A DNA stretch of 64,000 nucleotides, taken from assembly GCF_030936135.1 (NCBI RefSeq), contig NC_082595.1, positions 76,914,135 through 76,978,134 on the forward strand. The letters run 5' to 3'. Source of the stretch: Gavia stellata (lineage: Eukaryota; Chordata; Aves; Gaviiformes; Gaviidae). The notes under the pieces are model-generated. The model was not told where the DNA came from. It saw only the letters and a list, made by a program, of their open reading frames with translations, and made no database searches. The position numbers were made by a program, and so were the translations under genes. This document shows positions 1 to 12,437 of the stretch, in pieces. Positions within the stretch are counted from its first letter, which is position 1, and every line of letters starts with the position of its first letter.

Positions 1-3000
1 ATGTATTCAGATTTCATTAAAGTAGATCTGATACTGAACTTTCTAGGTATCCACAAAACATATAAAGCTTACCAAGCAGAAAGCTGTAGTGGAAACCCAT
101 GCTGGCCACCCAACTGTCAAAACAGGTTTGGAGATCGGTCAGTTCAGTTCAGTCTGATTTTTCTGGTTTTGTAGGGAAATTGACTACATGGCTACATAAA
201 TTCACATCATTTTCAGCATTTCCACATTTCCTTACTGGAAAGAACACGGCACTGAAACATGTATGTGGTGGAAATCCTGGTTCCACTGAAGTCAAAGGGA
301 ACGTTTCCTTGATTTCAGAAATGCCAGGATTTCACCCACGGACAAGGATGGTTGTGTCATGTCACCACAGATCTGAACCGGGAATGAAGATAATCCCCCA
401 AACCTCAAAACAAAACCAAGCAACCCCCTCCTTATCTGGCGGGTTCCTCATTTCATGTTCCATCAAGGCATCTGCAGGCAACTCTGTCGTAGGGAACAGG
501 GTGTCTTGTGCTTGAAATGTGAACAAAGAAACGAGTGCTGGAGTTCAGCGATGACTCACATCTGGCAGCACATATTCCTGTCACTTCTGAGCGGTGCTGC
601 CCTGCGCTGCTCCATGGAAACATTTTAAATGATGTGGGAGATATTTTATATGGAGGAGCAAAGCACTCTGTACGTGACTCACAAAGATCTCGTTATTATT
701 TTATCTTTTATTCAATTTACTCTTTAGATCAAGATTGTATTAATACTCATAATTAATTCGGCCTTACATAATGCTTTTAATCCAAGTATCTCACAACCTT
801 CTTAAGCATTATCTAATTAAGCTAGTCACAATATCTGTGTGATGTAGTCAAGGAATCTGTGTGGCTTGTTTCATCCACCCCCAAGAAGCAGTCACCTCTG
901 GGGTCAAACAAGGCAGCTGTTCAATAATGCATAGCGGCATTGTGCCACGCTTTGGGAGAGGAAGTGAGAAATAGCATCCCTAATTGGAACTACAGGGGGA
1001 TTAGGGGAGAAAAATGTAATTATCTGTAATTTCAGATTTAAAGGTGATAACTCATCTTTTCCTCTAAAGATTGTCAAAGGCTCTTTAATGTCCAATTGTT
1101 TTTTTAGCTCATGGTACAGATGTCTCGTAAAATACCATAGGTCCTCTAGTGCCCTCGGGTCAGAGTCTGAGAGGAGTACCTTAACATGTCATGATTTCAT
1201 GGCCTATTTTACTTTCAAATTCTGTATCAACACATATCATTTACTTACCCAAAGTAAATAGCTAGTGTGATTCTCTGATCGAAACCTGTAAGCAACTGCC
1301 AATATTTAACATTTCTCCCCACAGGTCTTATTTCAAGTAGTATTATTATCCCCACTGTACAGAAAGAAACTGAAGCACTGGGAAAATAAATTATCTTCCT
1401 TTACATACCGAGAAAGACAGTGATTAAAAGGTCATCAAATCTTATTTTCCAGGCCTATATTAGTTTGCTAAGCTCTCACTCATCGTTCTTTCTTCCTGTT
1501 AAAATATCCCTAGTGCTCATTCTGCATGACAAACTCTTTCTGTATTTCTGATATCCTTGATTAAAATACAGCTTGAACACAGTCTAAAATATTCTGCCTA
1601 TTGGGAGAGACTTCACATATGTATTCTCATTTGTTCCTCTACTAAAACAAGATTTAAACAAAAAAAGCTATTAACCCCACTGATGCAGAAGCTCCCCAAG
1701 AGTCTTTTGGATAATTGCTCCCCAAAGCAGGAGCATCCCGTTTGTGCCTACTGCTGCTTCAGCCCAGACCCATCCCCATGGGGACATGCAACACGGACCA
1801 GTCACCCAGGCTGTTCAGGGTCTCACAGGCTGAGGCGCATGGGACACGGGGCTTCGGGTGTCTGCCAGAGGGGGACAAATGACTTCACATGAGATTCTCT
1901 CTTCTTGAGAAGGGGCAGGAGGAGCAATCCCATGGACAAGATAGTCACCAAAAACAGCTCTAAACTTTTCACAGATCAGGCTGTAGTCATCTCCTGTAAC
2001 CTCCTCTGTAACACAGAAAACAGCAGATATCACTAAGGAATTTTTGCATAAGATAAAATCCTGATCTTAATTTAGATGCTGAGAGACAAAGGATCCACTG
2101 TGTCTCTAGGTAAGGTATTACAATGGAAAATTACACTCACCACTGAATAGCAGAGACTTTACTGACTCTCAGGCCAGTCTCAATTATAAGAAAACATGTC
2201 CCTTGTAGGTATTTATAAACAAGTTTACTGAGGCTGGGGAGGAGCCTGAGAAGCCCAGATATTTTTGCCAGGGCCTAGAAAAGCTAAGAGGGCCAGAAAA
2301 TTCACCTCTCTCCATCCTGCTTGTAGTATAGCCATTTTTGAAACCTTGGCTTTCATATGCATATCTTTTTTTCCGTTCCTCTGTAACAAAATGTGTATTC
2401 TTATGAAGCAAGAAAATGGAGAAAAATTATAAGGAACATGCTAAGGATTCCTGATGATTATTAAATTTTGAGGCAGCACAGCCACTACTGTAGCACCTGG
2501 AAGATACAGGTCTTAAAACACATAGAAAATTATATAAAAACATCTATAAACACAGTATTTTTACTATCTAGTAATGATAGAATCTGCAGTGACTTATACC
2601 ATCCTCCATTTTATGAAAACTGTGAGAACTGACGTACATTATGATCATCAAGGGAGCAGACAACCGACATGACCATTCTCAAGATGAAAACACCTTTTCA
2701 AGATGACCCTTTAAGTAGAGCTCCTATGAGGGTGAAAATTTCAGTTCTTGGATGATTTCATTTCTCCCAAAATCTTCATGCTTTCAGATACTTTATGAAA
2801 GAACAATTCTAGGAAAAAAAAAAAAATCAATCGAAGTTCATTTTTCCAGTTTTCTGATTATAGAATAATTACAATTTTGAAACAAAGTAATTCCTGAAGG
2901 GAAAAAATACAAAGAAATATTTCAGTCTGTAAAAGTATTGTAACAAAAAGTTCTGACATGCTCAATCTATCTCTATGTTATTTGGGTTAAAATTAACACA

Positions 3001-5734
3001 GTTTCACATTTCACCAGAGCAGAACATCTGTCAAAGTTTTAATAGCTTTTGTTGTGTTCTTTAAGCAACTTCACTCACTTTAGAGAAAAAAAAATACTCC
3101 TTATTTCAGGGAGAATTCTTTAGAAAGGAAGTTAAATTCTCTTTCCAAGTACACCGAAAAGCATCCACATCTCCTTCACAGTAGATAATAAATTCCAGAT
3201 GACTGTATTAATTGTGTTCACTGTGGTGTGCATTATGAAGAGCTGTAGCTTCACAGTCACAGTGGCTGCACTTATATTTTCTCTGTAGAAAAGTGCATGC
3301 CCTTACTCCTCAAGAGGGAGGAAGAACATCCCTAGAGTCAGCTAGTAATAGCTGAAAAATGCTGAGTTCATCGCATTGCAGGCCAGGGAAACACATATTG
3401 CGGGAGGTGAAGTTAAATTCAGGGGGCTAAAAGTTGGAGAAGTCAAGGTTGAGCTCTTCATAGTGATGAGGGATGTGGGCTCCCAGGTGATTCACCTCAC
3501 TCCAAATGAGGTACCTAATTACACACCTTCCCTAAGTGAGGGAAAATAATTGCAAGTTGGAAATTCCTGTTATTCTCTGCTGACACCAAAGGGAACGAAA
3601 GGTAACTCACTCACTCCTTGATAACTAACTTTGTCTAAATTTTAGTCAGACGAACCTACCCTAAGTGCCTACAATTATCTTCAAATACTATTTGGATTTT
3701 GATAACCATTCCTAAAACCGACAGGAAGCCATCCAGCCTGGGCAAGTGCCAGGGATTACAGGCCTAAGGGTGATGCTAGAGCAGTGACATTAGCAGTGCT
3801 AAGTGCCCAGTGACAGTGTATTATAAAATCATATTTCAGGTTTAATTCTTCATACAATACTGCATTTAAGTGAATGAATGAATAAACATGTTGTTTGAAT
3901 ATTGCCATAACTGTACCTGCTGCTGTACATAAAGCGGATGAAACATCAAAGCACGGTAGATATGATGAAACACAGTGCCATAAACAAAGCAGAATGACCA
4001 GATGTCTTGGCTTGGCACAGATTTGTGAATACTTTGCTATATGCAGAGCATATGAGACCTTTGATCTTATTTGCATGAATTTATATAAGAAAAAATATAA
4101 TTTAGAGACAGATTTAGGTTTTAAATGTGTGTGTGCTAGTGCAAAAATCCAGCTGAAGCAATCAGTTGTTGTTAGAAATGTTAAACGAAAGTATTGCTGT
4201 GTGTCATTGCTCTGTTAGGGTTTAGAGGCACTAGGGGAAAAGTATAGACAACCAGCTGCACTGTTACAAAGGGATTGAACTCTCCTCTTAATGGTATTGA
4301 CACATCACGGCTGGTAGAATAACAGAAATACGTAACTTAAAAGTTAATTTGGGTATCTCCACGTTGTGCAGCAGTCTGACATATTCTAAGTTGCCTTCAG
4401 TGGGACCGCACAGATGTTACAGAGGAGACAGTAAGCCAGTTCTCATAACTTTACAGCATATGTTTTGCTGTACTGCTCAGATCAGCTTTGCTTTACTAGC
4501 CAAATTCAAAATGCATGAAATGTCAGTGATTTCTCTCTAGTCGTAACCATTTACTCCATGGCAAAATCAGATCACTTGTAGAAAGGGAAAAAAACAGGTG
4601 ATAGGGCCATGTAAACAAGAGAAAAACAATGGAGATTCTCCTAGAAAAATGTTCAAGACAGTTATTTGCACTGAAACAGTAAAGGGCATCTCAAATGCTA
4701 AACAGTTCAACATCCTACCTGATAAACCATACTTAACTGACTATACAAATTAAGACCATTATAAATAAATCCAGCTCCCTCCCCCATACAGCGTTAATGA
4801 AATATAGAATCAAGACAGATGGAACCCCAAGTACAAAAGGAAACGTCTTGTTTCTCAGTCGTACTCAGTCAACCAGGAGAACAGATGGCCCTTAATAGCA
4901 TGCCCTGAAACGTCTAATTACATGAGAAACTTTGTATAGTTTTTCTGGACTTTTAATTGGTCCCCCAACTGTGTGTGAAGAGAGCCAAATGTTTTAATAG
5001 ATTAAATAATAAATATAAGGATAGACTGTGTTACAGCATGTACAAGACCTTGCTGGGTTATTGTTAAAGTGGATTTAAAAAATATGGCAGTGCAGGGAGG
5101 GATTCAGCCCTGTGCGTCCAGACTGTCATGCAGAGAAGCTATACTCATTTCTTTGGAAGTCTTCCTCATAATAAGTTGGGTACCTTGCCATCCCACAAAA
5201 TAGAACCAAGATGTGTAGAACAACAGATTTAGGGTCACTAAGAATTTAGCTACATAAATGACATGAGAGGAGCAATGGCCGGTAACTAGAGCAACCAATA
5301 AGACCCCAAGAGAAGAGGGAAATGGACATTACACAATAGCATGCCAAACTGAAATGCAACAATATAACTAAAAGATTAGCAATATGTTGCAAAGATCTGA
5401 CCTACTAAAATAATAAATTTCTTTATTTATAATATTAAAAGAATTAATGTATATTTAATGACTATATGTAGTTAAGTACCTAAACAGCAGCAAAACAACA
5501 TATAATCAAGTTCACAAACTCTTGTTAACAAACAAGACACAGAAACTGAGCATTAAGTGAGGTGAGAAAAAATCAGCAACAGCAAATGTGCTTTTCAGTG
5601 TGCACTGAATTCAGAAACTTACCTAGAGATATAGGATCCATACCTCTATTGCCCAAAACCTTGTATAGTGTTTCGCTCTAGTAATACAGGCCATAGGAAA
5701 GCATGTGATCATGCTGTTTAACCACATTAAATTT
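1..5734. other. AT-rich noncoding stretch
   Basis: Apart from the MIR-like fossil at 1.3 kb, nothing is recognised. Open frames are short (at most 138 codons), lack domains and do not look coding. A cluster of TAATTA/ATTAA homeodomain-type cores occurs at about 735-830. Confidence 0.7.
1300..1425 (-). repeat. Ancient MIR-like SINE fragment
   Basis: The plus strand reads TATTATTATCCCCA, then ACAGAAAGAAACTGAAGCAC and a decayed continuation. This follows the antisense of the amniote MIR core and 3' part (ATTATTATCCCC-ATTTTACAG-AAACTGAGGCAC). The element's sense strand is therefore minus. The left part (CCCACAGG...AAGTAG) fits the MIR 3' region less well. It is a strongly diverged fossil; edges are approximate. 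Confidence 0.5.
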
Positions 5735-5905
5735 TGTGCTGCTATTAGAAAAACTGTTCCAAAGCATTGTTGCTCTGATGCTTAGAAACCTTCTTTTCAG
5801 GATAAATTTATTAATGGCCAGTTTATACCCATTTGTTCTTGTGCCAGCAGTGGCTATTAGTTCAAATAGCTTTTCTCTGGTGTATTAACACACAATATTA
5901 TATAC
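5735..5905 (-). mobile_element. Ancient L3/CR1-type LINE fragment (3' piece)
   Basis: The stretch reading CTGTTCCAAAGCATTGTTGCTCTGATGCTTAGAAACCTTCTTTT-type sequence, then CCAGTTTATACCCATTTGTTCTTGTGCCA and a TTCAAATAGCTTTTCTC motif, matches the antisense of the 3' coding end of old CR1/L3 LINEs as I know them. It is much more diverged than the avian CR1 next to it. It appears to continue at 6,385-6,760 after an interrupting younger CR1. Confidence 0.5.
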
Positions 5906-5950
5906 ATGCAACATTTTGTTAGGCTGTGAAAGCCAAGTTCCTCTCAGAAG

Positions 5951-6382
5951 ACAGAATCACAGATGGTTTGGGTTGGAAAGGACCTTTAAAGGTCATCTAG
6001 TCCAAACCCCCTGCAATCAGCAGGGACCTCTTTCACTACACCAGGTTGCTCATAGCCCCACCCAACCTGACCTTGAACACTTCCAGGGATGGGGCATCTA
6101 CAACTTCTCTGTGCAACCTGTTCCAGTGTCTCACCCACCCTCATTTTAAAGAATTTCTTCCTTATATCCAATCTAAATCTACCCTCTTTTAGTTTAAAAC
6201 AGTTACCCCTTGTCCTGTCACTACTGGCCCTGGTAAAAAGTGTCTATCTTTCTTACAAACCCCCTCTAAGTATTGAAAGGCTGCAATGAGGTCTCCCCAG
6301 AGCCTTCCCTTCTCCAGGCTGAACAACCCCCACTCTCTCAGCCTTTCCTTATAGGAGAGGTGTTCCAGCCGTCTGACCATTC
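5951..6382 (-). mobile_element. CR1 LINE 3' fragment (younger avian type)
   Basis: This is a 5'-truncated CR1 on the minus strand. It begins at its 3' tail (ACAGAATCACAGA) followed by the diagnostic GGTTTGGGTTGGAAAGGACC and GGTCATCTAGTCC. Translation on the minus strand gives broken pieces of the CR1 ORF2 C-terminus, such as [29 protein letters not shown] and RKKFF. It is almost identical in layout to the copy at 24,041-24,487. Frameshifts make it non-coding. Confidence 0.93.
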
Positions 6383-6384
6383 GA

Positions 6385-6760
6385 TAACCCTTCTTTCCCC
6401 TAATTATCTTCTTAGAAGTCTTCCTCTGCTTTTCAGCATGTGGAATTCATTTGTGTAACCAGCTATAATTGTACATTACACTCCAGGTAAACTCTTGGTA
6501 GACTACTATTTAGTACTTCCCTATCCTTGAGGATATGTTTTCTTTTTATATGGCTGCATCACATCAGTCTATCACAGGATCACTACCAGCTATCGGGTTT
6601 TTTTGATCTGTTGTTCCAACAGGTGAGCCAATTTACTGCAGAAACGCTAGAAACTACTCCTTAATCCTTGGCCTTGTGTTTTGTGCTACTGAATGCTGTC
6701 CTATTTCTGTTAACTCAGTCATCAACTCAACTCATCATGGTGCAGAAACCTATATCCCAG
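6385..6760 (-). mobile_element. Ancient L3/CR1-type LINE fragment (5' piece)
   Basis: This resumes the old element after the younger CR1. Recognisable antisense blocks are CTTCCTCTGC, CCAGGTAAACTCTTGGTAGA, ACTTCCCTATCCTTGAGGATA, ATGGCTGCATCACAT, GTTCCAACAGGTGAGCCAATTTACTGCAGAAA and CTTAATCCTTGGCCTTGTG...GTCCTATTTCTGTTAACTC. Their order follows the reverse-transcriptase region of L3/CR1-type LINEs. Similarity fades after about 6,760. All reading frames are broken. Confidence 0.5.
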
Positions 6761-9700
6761 TTATGGTTGTTATTCCATTATGCCTGTCATTCCCGTACAT
6801 GTGGCTATGTAGTAATAACTAAGCCTTGTCATTATTATTTATACATGTCCTCCAGCATATACCTGGAAAATTGTAACCCCACTGATAAGAATTTACCAGA
6901 AATACAGAGATCTCTAGTCACGTGTCTTCAGGATCTGTGGCAGTACTTCAAGGACTGCATCAGTGAAATCTCTTTTGTAATCCTTCCAGAACACAACTGA
7001 CCAAAATCCTTTCTGTTTTCATCCCTCTAACCTTTATTTCATTGCTCGTTACTACCACAGAGATGCTCTCAGCCCCACCAATTTAATTTTATCTTTCCTT
7101 GACAGCACACACCTATTTTCCATTGATGATTGTAATTTCATTATACTTCTTGTGGCTGTACAGGAGAGAATCAGGTGATTTAAAAAGATCCAGACTGATC
7201 AGCAGTATTTTACACATATTTCCAAGGACGCAGAAGGATACAAGAAATGAAAGACAACAGGCAATCATGGCCATAAGGTCTATTGTGCTAAACTGAAAGC
7301 AAATCCTGTTCTGCATGGGTGCAAGGTGTTACAGAGGTGAAATAACCGTGTAGAAGGTATAATGCCTAAAATGATAGTGCTTCCCCTTTTGGTTTGTATA
7401 GTTAGCCAGTATGACACAGCTTGTTAGCTATCTTTGCTATCTCCTTATCTCTGTTCGCAGGGGAATCTGGTTGAATCTCTGTTCACAGTGGTCCATAAAG
7501 AGTTTTTTTCCTGTTAAACAGAGTAAAAATCTTATGGAGCAAGAAAATTTACAGTGCTAGGCCTATTACCAGCCAGCAGTTAACCCAAGAGCTCCCTCGC
7601 TGGGTAGTACTACAGATGTCTTCTGAACCATCTGTGGTGGTTTGTCCCTGAGGTTCCTAGTGCTCATTGCCCAAATACTGGGACTCTCTATAAAGTCCGC
7701 TCCCCACCCTTTCATGCAGATCCTAGTTGCTACCTGTATATGGTCTGTAATTTTGCAAAAAGCCTGCCCCCTCATGCCCATTTCAGGCACTTCTACCATG
7801 AAAGAGCTAAACAGCATTTTATGAGGTTGTCAGAGCCCACTCCCCCACCCCTCCCTGGGGCTTTTGTCCAGCTGCAGTTCTGCAATGCATACCCAAGCAC
7901 TCAGTAGACAAGATGGTTATGTCTATACCAGAAAACGTACTAGTCCCGCGGTCCACTCACCAATCCCCTGGCCAGCTGGCTTTGACTGGCAGCGCCCATA
8001 CTGTTCATTTTCCTCAACCTCCAAAACAGGGTGGCCTCTTCCAAACTGCCTGTTGTGAATGGACCCTGGCACAGGCCAACCTGTGCTGTGGAGCTGCTCA
8101 GGAGGGTACTAGTTCACTCAGATCAGAATGTGCCAGGGACTGGTTTAACAATTCATCCCTGCATACGTTTGATCGCATCAGTTTAAATTATCATTGAAGA
8201 CAGCTGCAATAATGCTCATACTCTTACATTTCAGTTACAGCACCCATATGCATGTATTTTCCTTTGTGCTCCTGAGAATTACCCCTTCTCAGGGTTGGAT
8301 ATTAGAAGTAGTGCCAAAACCTTTATTTGCAGCTATCAGAAGGTCTGGGAGTTCAAGAACTTCTAAGATTATAGCTCCTGAAGTACAGAGATTTATGCCT
8401 AGCAATTTGCATTTTTGTGTCCCCAGATCTAGCCTTTCACTGGCGTACAGGCAAGCTGCTTGCGGTGCAGAGGCCTGTGGGGTCTACCCCTTTGTGTAAT
8501 GATTTCCAGAGCCTGGAAAAGTTTCCTTGTATTTCAAAAAGTCTACAAAGAATTACAACAAAGATAGCCTTGTTTAAAAGTGTAAAGAGCTAAAAAGTAA
8601 CTTCTCTACTCTTTAAGTATCATGACAACTGCACTGCTAGAGGCAGAGCTGTACTATTGGAAGTCTTCCAGGGTAGAGAAACAGGATAAGAAATAGGATA
8701 AGAGAAGTAGCATTAGAGAACCACAAAGCCCCATATTACTCACAGGATGCTTGCTCTGCAAGATGTCCAAAGGAAGGAAGATTGCTGAAGTGATGGCAAA
8801 AGGGGGAGGTAAAGGAAAGCTGAGCTTGGGGGAAAGAAAACCAAGTATCAGCAATCCCAGGAGCTTCAAAATACTTAGATACATTGTCCAAGTTGTCCTG
8901 TTCTTATGCTGAAGGGAGAATCAGACTATGGGAATTCAAATAAGGAATTTTTGAAGCAGTCAGAAAGGGCCATGAGAAAGCAAATTATAGATAAGAAAAG
9001 AAGAAAGTTATTTGGAAATACTATTTTGCATTATAATGGACAAGCCAAATAACATTCTGGATGAAATCACCTTACGCAAATAGGGAAGGTGAAACACAAC
9101 AGCCCTTTGAATACAGTCCTAGCTAAAATGGCTACTTCTGATAAGTATTCAGCACACAGAATTGCAAGTTCATAAAAAATCCAAGAGAAAGCACATCCCA
9201 GAGACACCTACATGTGTGATCACTGTTTAATCGATCAAGCAGATGAATTAAATCAAGTGAAGATTAAGTATATTAAAATTCTTAGCATTAGAGTAGAAAA
9301 AGAACAGAAAAAAACTTGTTTGCAAGAGAATAGATCTACTCCTTTGGAATAAGAAATATGAAGGAGCCGCCTTTGTAAAACTGTGAAAACAGTTCTTAAC
9401 TAACAATACATAGCGTAGTTCTGCAGGTGGTTATTCTGCATTTAAAGTAGATGTATGAAGCAGTTAGGAGTTGCTATCAAAGCAGGATAGGTCATCTGGG
9501 TAGTGTGACAATTTGTTTGCTATTTCCTATCTAGTTGTGTATTTGCTTTACTGTTTTTTAGTTTCTATTCCGTATCTCCACAAAATCTCTTCTTCAAAAG
9601 AAAAATAGGTAGATAGAGGCAGAGGTGTTGTTTACTGGGTGCTTATTACAGGATGGCGGTTAAATAAACTGATTAGGGTTTCAGAAACCGTAACACAACT

Positions 9701-12008
9701 AATCTAGATCAAGGCACAAGGTCACATAGTCAAATTAAGCCTTGTTTCCTGTGGTTTTCAGTGGTTATCTCTGGGCTTTCAAATTAGACTAGACAAGGAA
9801 TCCAGTTATTGCAAGCCTGTCACATTACAGATAGATTTTACTTTAACTGGAGTACCTGCCCACTGAAAGGCACTTTATGCATTAGAATAGTTTCCAGGTC
9901 TTCGCATTCTGAAAGATACCATTTCTTCTCTATAGAAATATTGAAAAAGTATTATTTCAGTCTGAAATCTTGCTAACAGAGGTTTCAAGACAATAGTTTT
10001 ATATGCAATAAATTGGACTCTGGCATAACTTGATATTGTGAAAGCAGAAGATAACATAACAAATCTAAAGTCAAATTGTCAACACATTGAAACAAAGGTA
10101 ACCCTAGCAAAAGATTTTTTAATTATTTGTCTGCATTTCCCCAGGTTTAAGAAGAGGTATTGTGGGCAACATAGTATTCACAACATTTTATGCACAAATA
10201 ATAATGTAATTATATAGTGATTGTAGAGTTCTAGACACTTAGAATACAAAATGTCACAGATACTATGACTACTTGACATAACATCAATGTAAAAATGCAT
10301 TATTTAATAGCTTTAGAATATTCACTTATGGCCATGGGACAGTTATGAAATCCTCTGCTCTGGGCTTAGGATGGAGATATATATAGTTATAACTCTGTGT
10401 GTGAATGAGGAAATGGGATGTTCTTTGGGATGTTCTCATTTGTGTTTTAGTCAGAAATAAACAGTAGCACACGAGTCATGTAGACTCTTATAGAAACTAT
10501 TAGCATTTGAAGAAAACAGTAAGCACACATTATAAAAAGGTGTTATAATAGTCATGAGATTGTAAGCTAGAAAATATGTTTGGACATGATAGAATTTCAC
10601 TGTAATTATGGAAACAAAAGAAAATTAGCATAGAAGTAAAACAAAGTCCTAAAGGGAAAGACATACTATTGCACAACTTCAATATTCAATTTTTTTTAAA
10701 AAAAAAGGCAGAAAGAAATAAACAGAAAAAGATTTAGTCTAAGAATTTCCTATATAGTCTTCATTATAAATTCAATTATTCTTTTTTTAAAAAAGAAAAG
10801 GAATGGATACCAGAAATATACCCTTGTACTTAGATTAGGAAGCTGTTAACATCCCAGACATAGCTCTCTTAAGTATTTGACCCTGGTTAAAACTGGAGAA
10901 ACACAAATTATAAATCATCTCAACTGCCTGGCTAAAATGAGTATGACCTTTAGCTCTCTTTGAATCAATTCAGACTAAAGAATTAGGATCTCAACCTGCA
11001 CATAAATAAACAGGTAACAAAATATGATGACCCAAGATTATTTGTGCCTTTCCCACAGTACCAAGGAGCCTTTTTGGGTGACCTTGCCCAGCTCTCAAGA
11101 GTGGTATTTGTGGTAAGTGGAAGTTATCATATAAAGCTAGTGGGAGAGAAAGGAAATGCTGTGAAGGAGGAGATAAGGAGAGAGCACCAACAGGGCAACA
11201 GGGAGTCAGAATCTAAAAATAGCACAGTTTTTCCAGGAATTGAAGTAGGTCTCTAGCTACAGAAAGGTACTCAAAAGAATAGTGTAGTTTTGAAATGTAA
11301 GGTCTCTGTTAGATACCTAAGAGCAGACCCATGTTCACAACTTAGTACTTTACGAAGACAATACTATTACAGTGAAGCAGGAACAAAAAGGTATTTCTGT
11401 AAGTCTGAAACACTTTCTTAGGATGTTTGGAGATTTTTCCCAAGTTTCTGGATGATCTAAGACTAAGTCCAAACCGGGAAAGCAGCCCGTGGGAGAAGGC
11501 ATAAGTCAGTCCCAACCATAGTGCCTCATAGTGCCACGATAAAAAGATATAGTGACTATTAAATAACTTGAGGGTTTTATTCCTTGAGAACTTCTTCTTA
11601 AATTAAGCCCAGTATTTTTATAAATGACGTGTAGAGTTGATTGGGAATTTTTCAAAATTAAAACCCAACCAAATGACAACCTCCAAACCCAAAAGCAGAG
11701 GTTGAAATATTTCAGCTTGCCACTGTGAGGTGAAATATTTAGTTTGGGGCTGAGTTACACAGCACTGAGATGGTTGTTTCATAAGTTGAATTAAAATAGA
11801 GTGGAGGCACAAAGACCAGCTCTTCAGAAGTCAGTGCAGCAGCTCAAAATCCAGAGTAAATTGGAGGAAGATGAAACTAAAGGCTTCGGTTAAGATCACA
11901 GTGAACCCAGTATCTGGAAATGTCAAGAAGTGTTGTTTAGCTTAGAATGACAAAACAAAACAAAAGAATGGGATGCCGTGAAATTTTACTGCCACGTAAA
12001 AAAAGTGT
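6761..12008. other. AT-rich noncoding stretch
   Basis: No gene, RNA or repeat family was recognised. Two T-run/A-run palindromic tracts lie near 10,690-10,710 and 10,780-10,797. Frames of up to 110 codons are not protein-like. Confidence 0.65.
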
Positions 12009-12437
12009 CACAGAATGACAGAATGATAGGGGTTGGAAGGGACCTCTGGAGATCATCTAGTCCAACCCCCCCACCAGAGCAGGTTCACCTAGAGCAGATT
12101 GCACAGGAATGTGTCCAGGCGAGTTTTTAATATCTCCAGAGAAGGAGACTCCACAGCCTCTCTGGGCAGCCTGGTCCAGTGCTCTGCCACCCTCAAAGGA
12201 AAAAACTTCCTCCTCATGTTTACATGGAACTTCCTACGATCAAGTTTGTGCCTATTACCTCTTGTCTTGTCACTGGACACTGCTGAAAAAAGACTGGCCC
12301 CATCCTCCTGGCACCCACCCCTGAAGTATTTATAAGCATTGATAAGATCCCCCCTCAGTCTTCTCTTCTGCAGACTAAAAAGACCCAAGTGCCTCAGCCT
12401 TTCCTCATAAGAAAGATGTTCCAGTCCCCCATCAATA
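12009..12437 (-). mobile_element. CR1 LINE 3' fragment (second subfamily)
   Basis: The 3' tail appears as CACAGAATGACAGAATGATA, then GGTTGGAAGGGACCTCTGGA and GATCATCTAGTCC. The minus strand encodes most of the CR1 ORF2 C-terminus in one open frame of 121 codons (12,089-12,454), including [33 protein letters not shown] and [14 protein letters not shown]. The 'CTCTGGAGATCATC' head and 'GTGTCCAGGCGAGTTTTTAATATCTCC' block differ from the copies at 6 and 24 kb, so it belongs to another CR1 subfamily. Confidence 0.93.
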
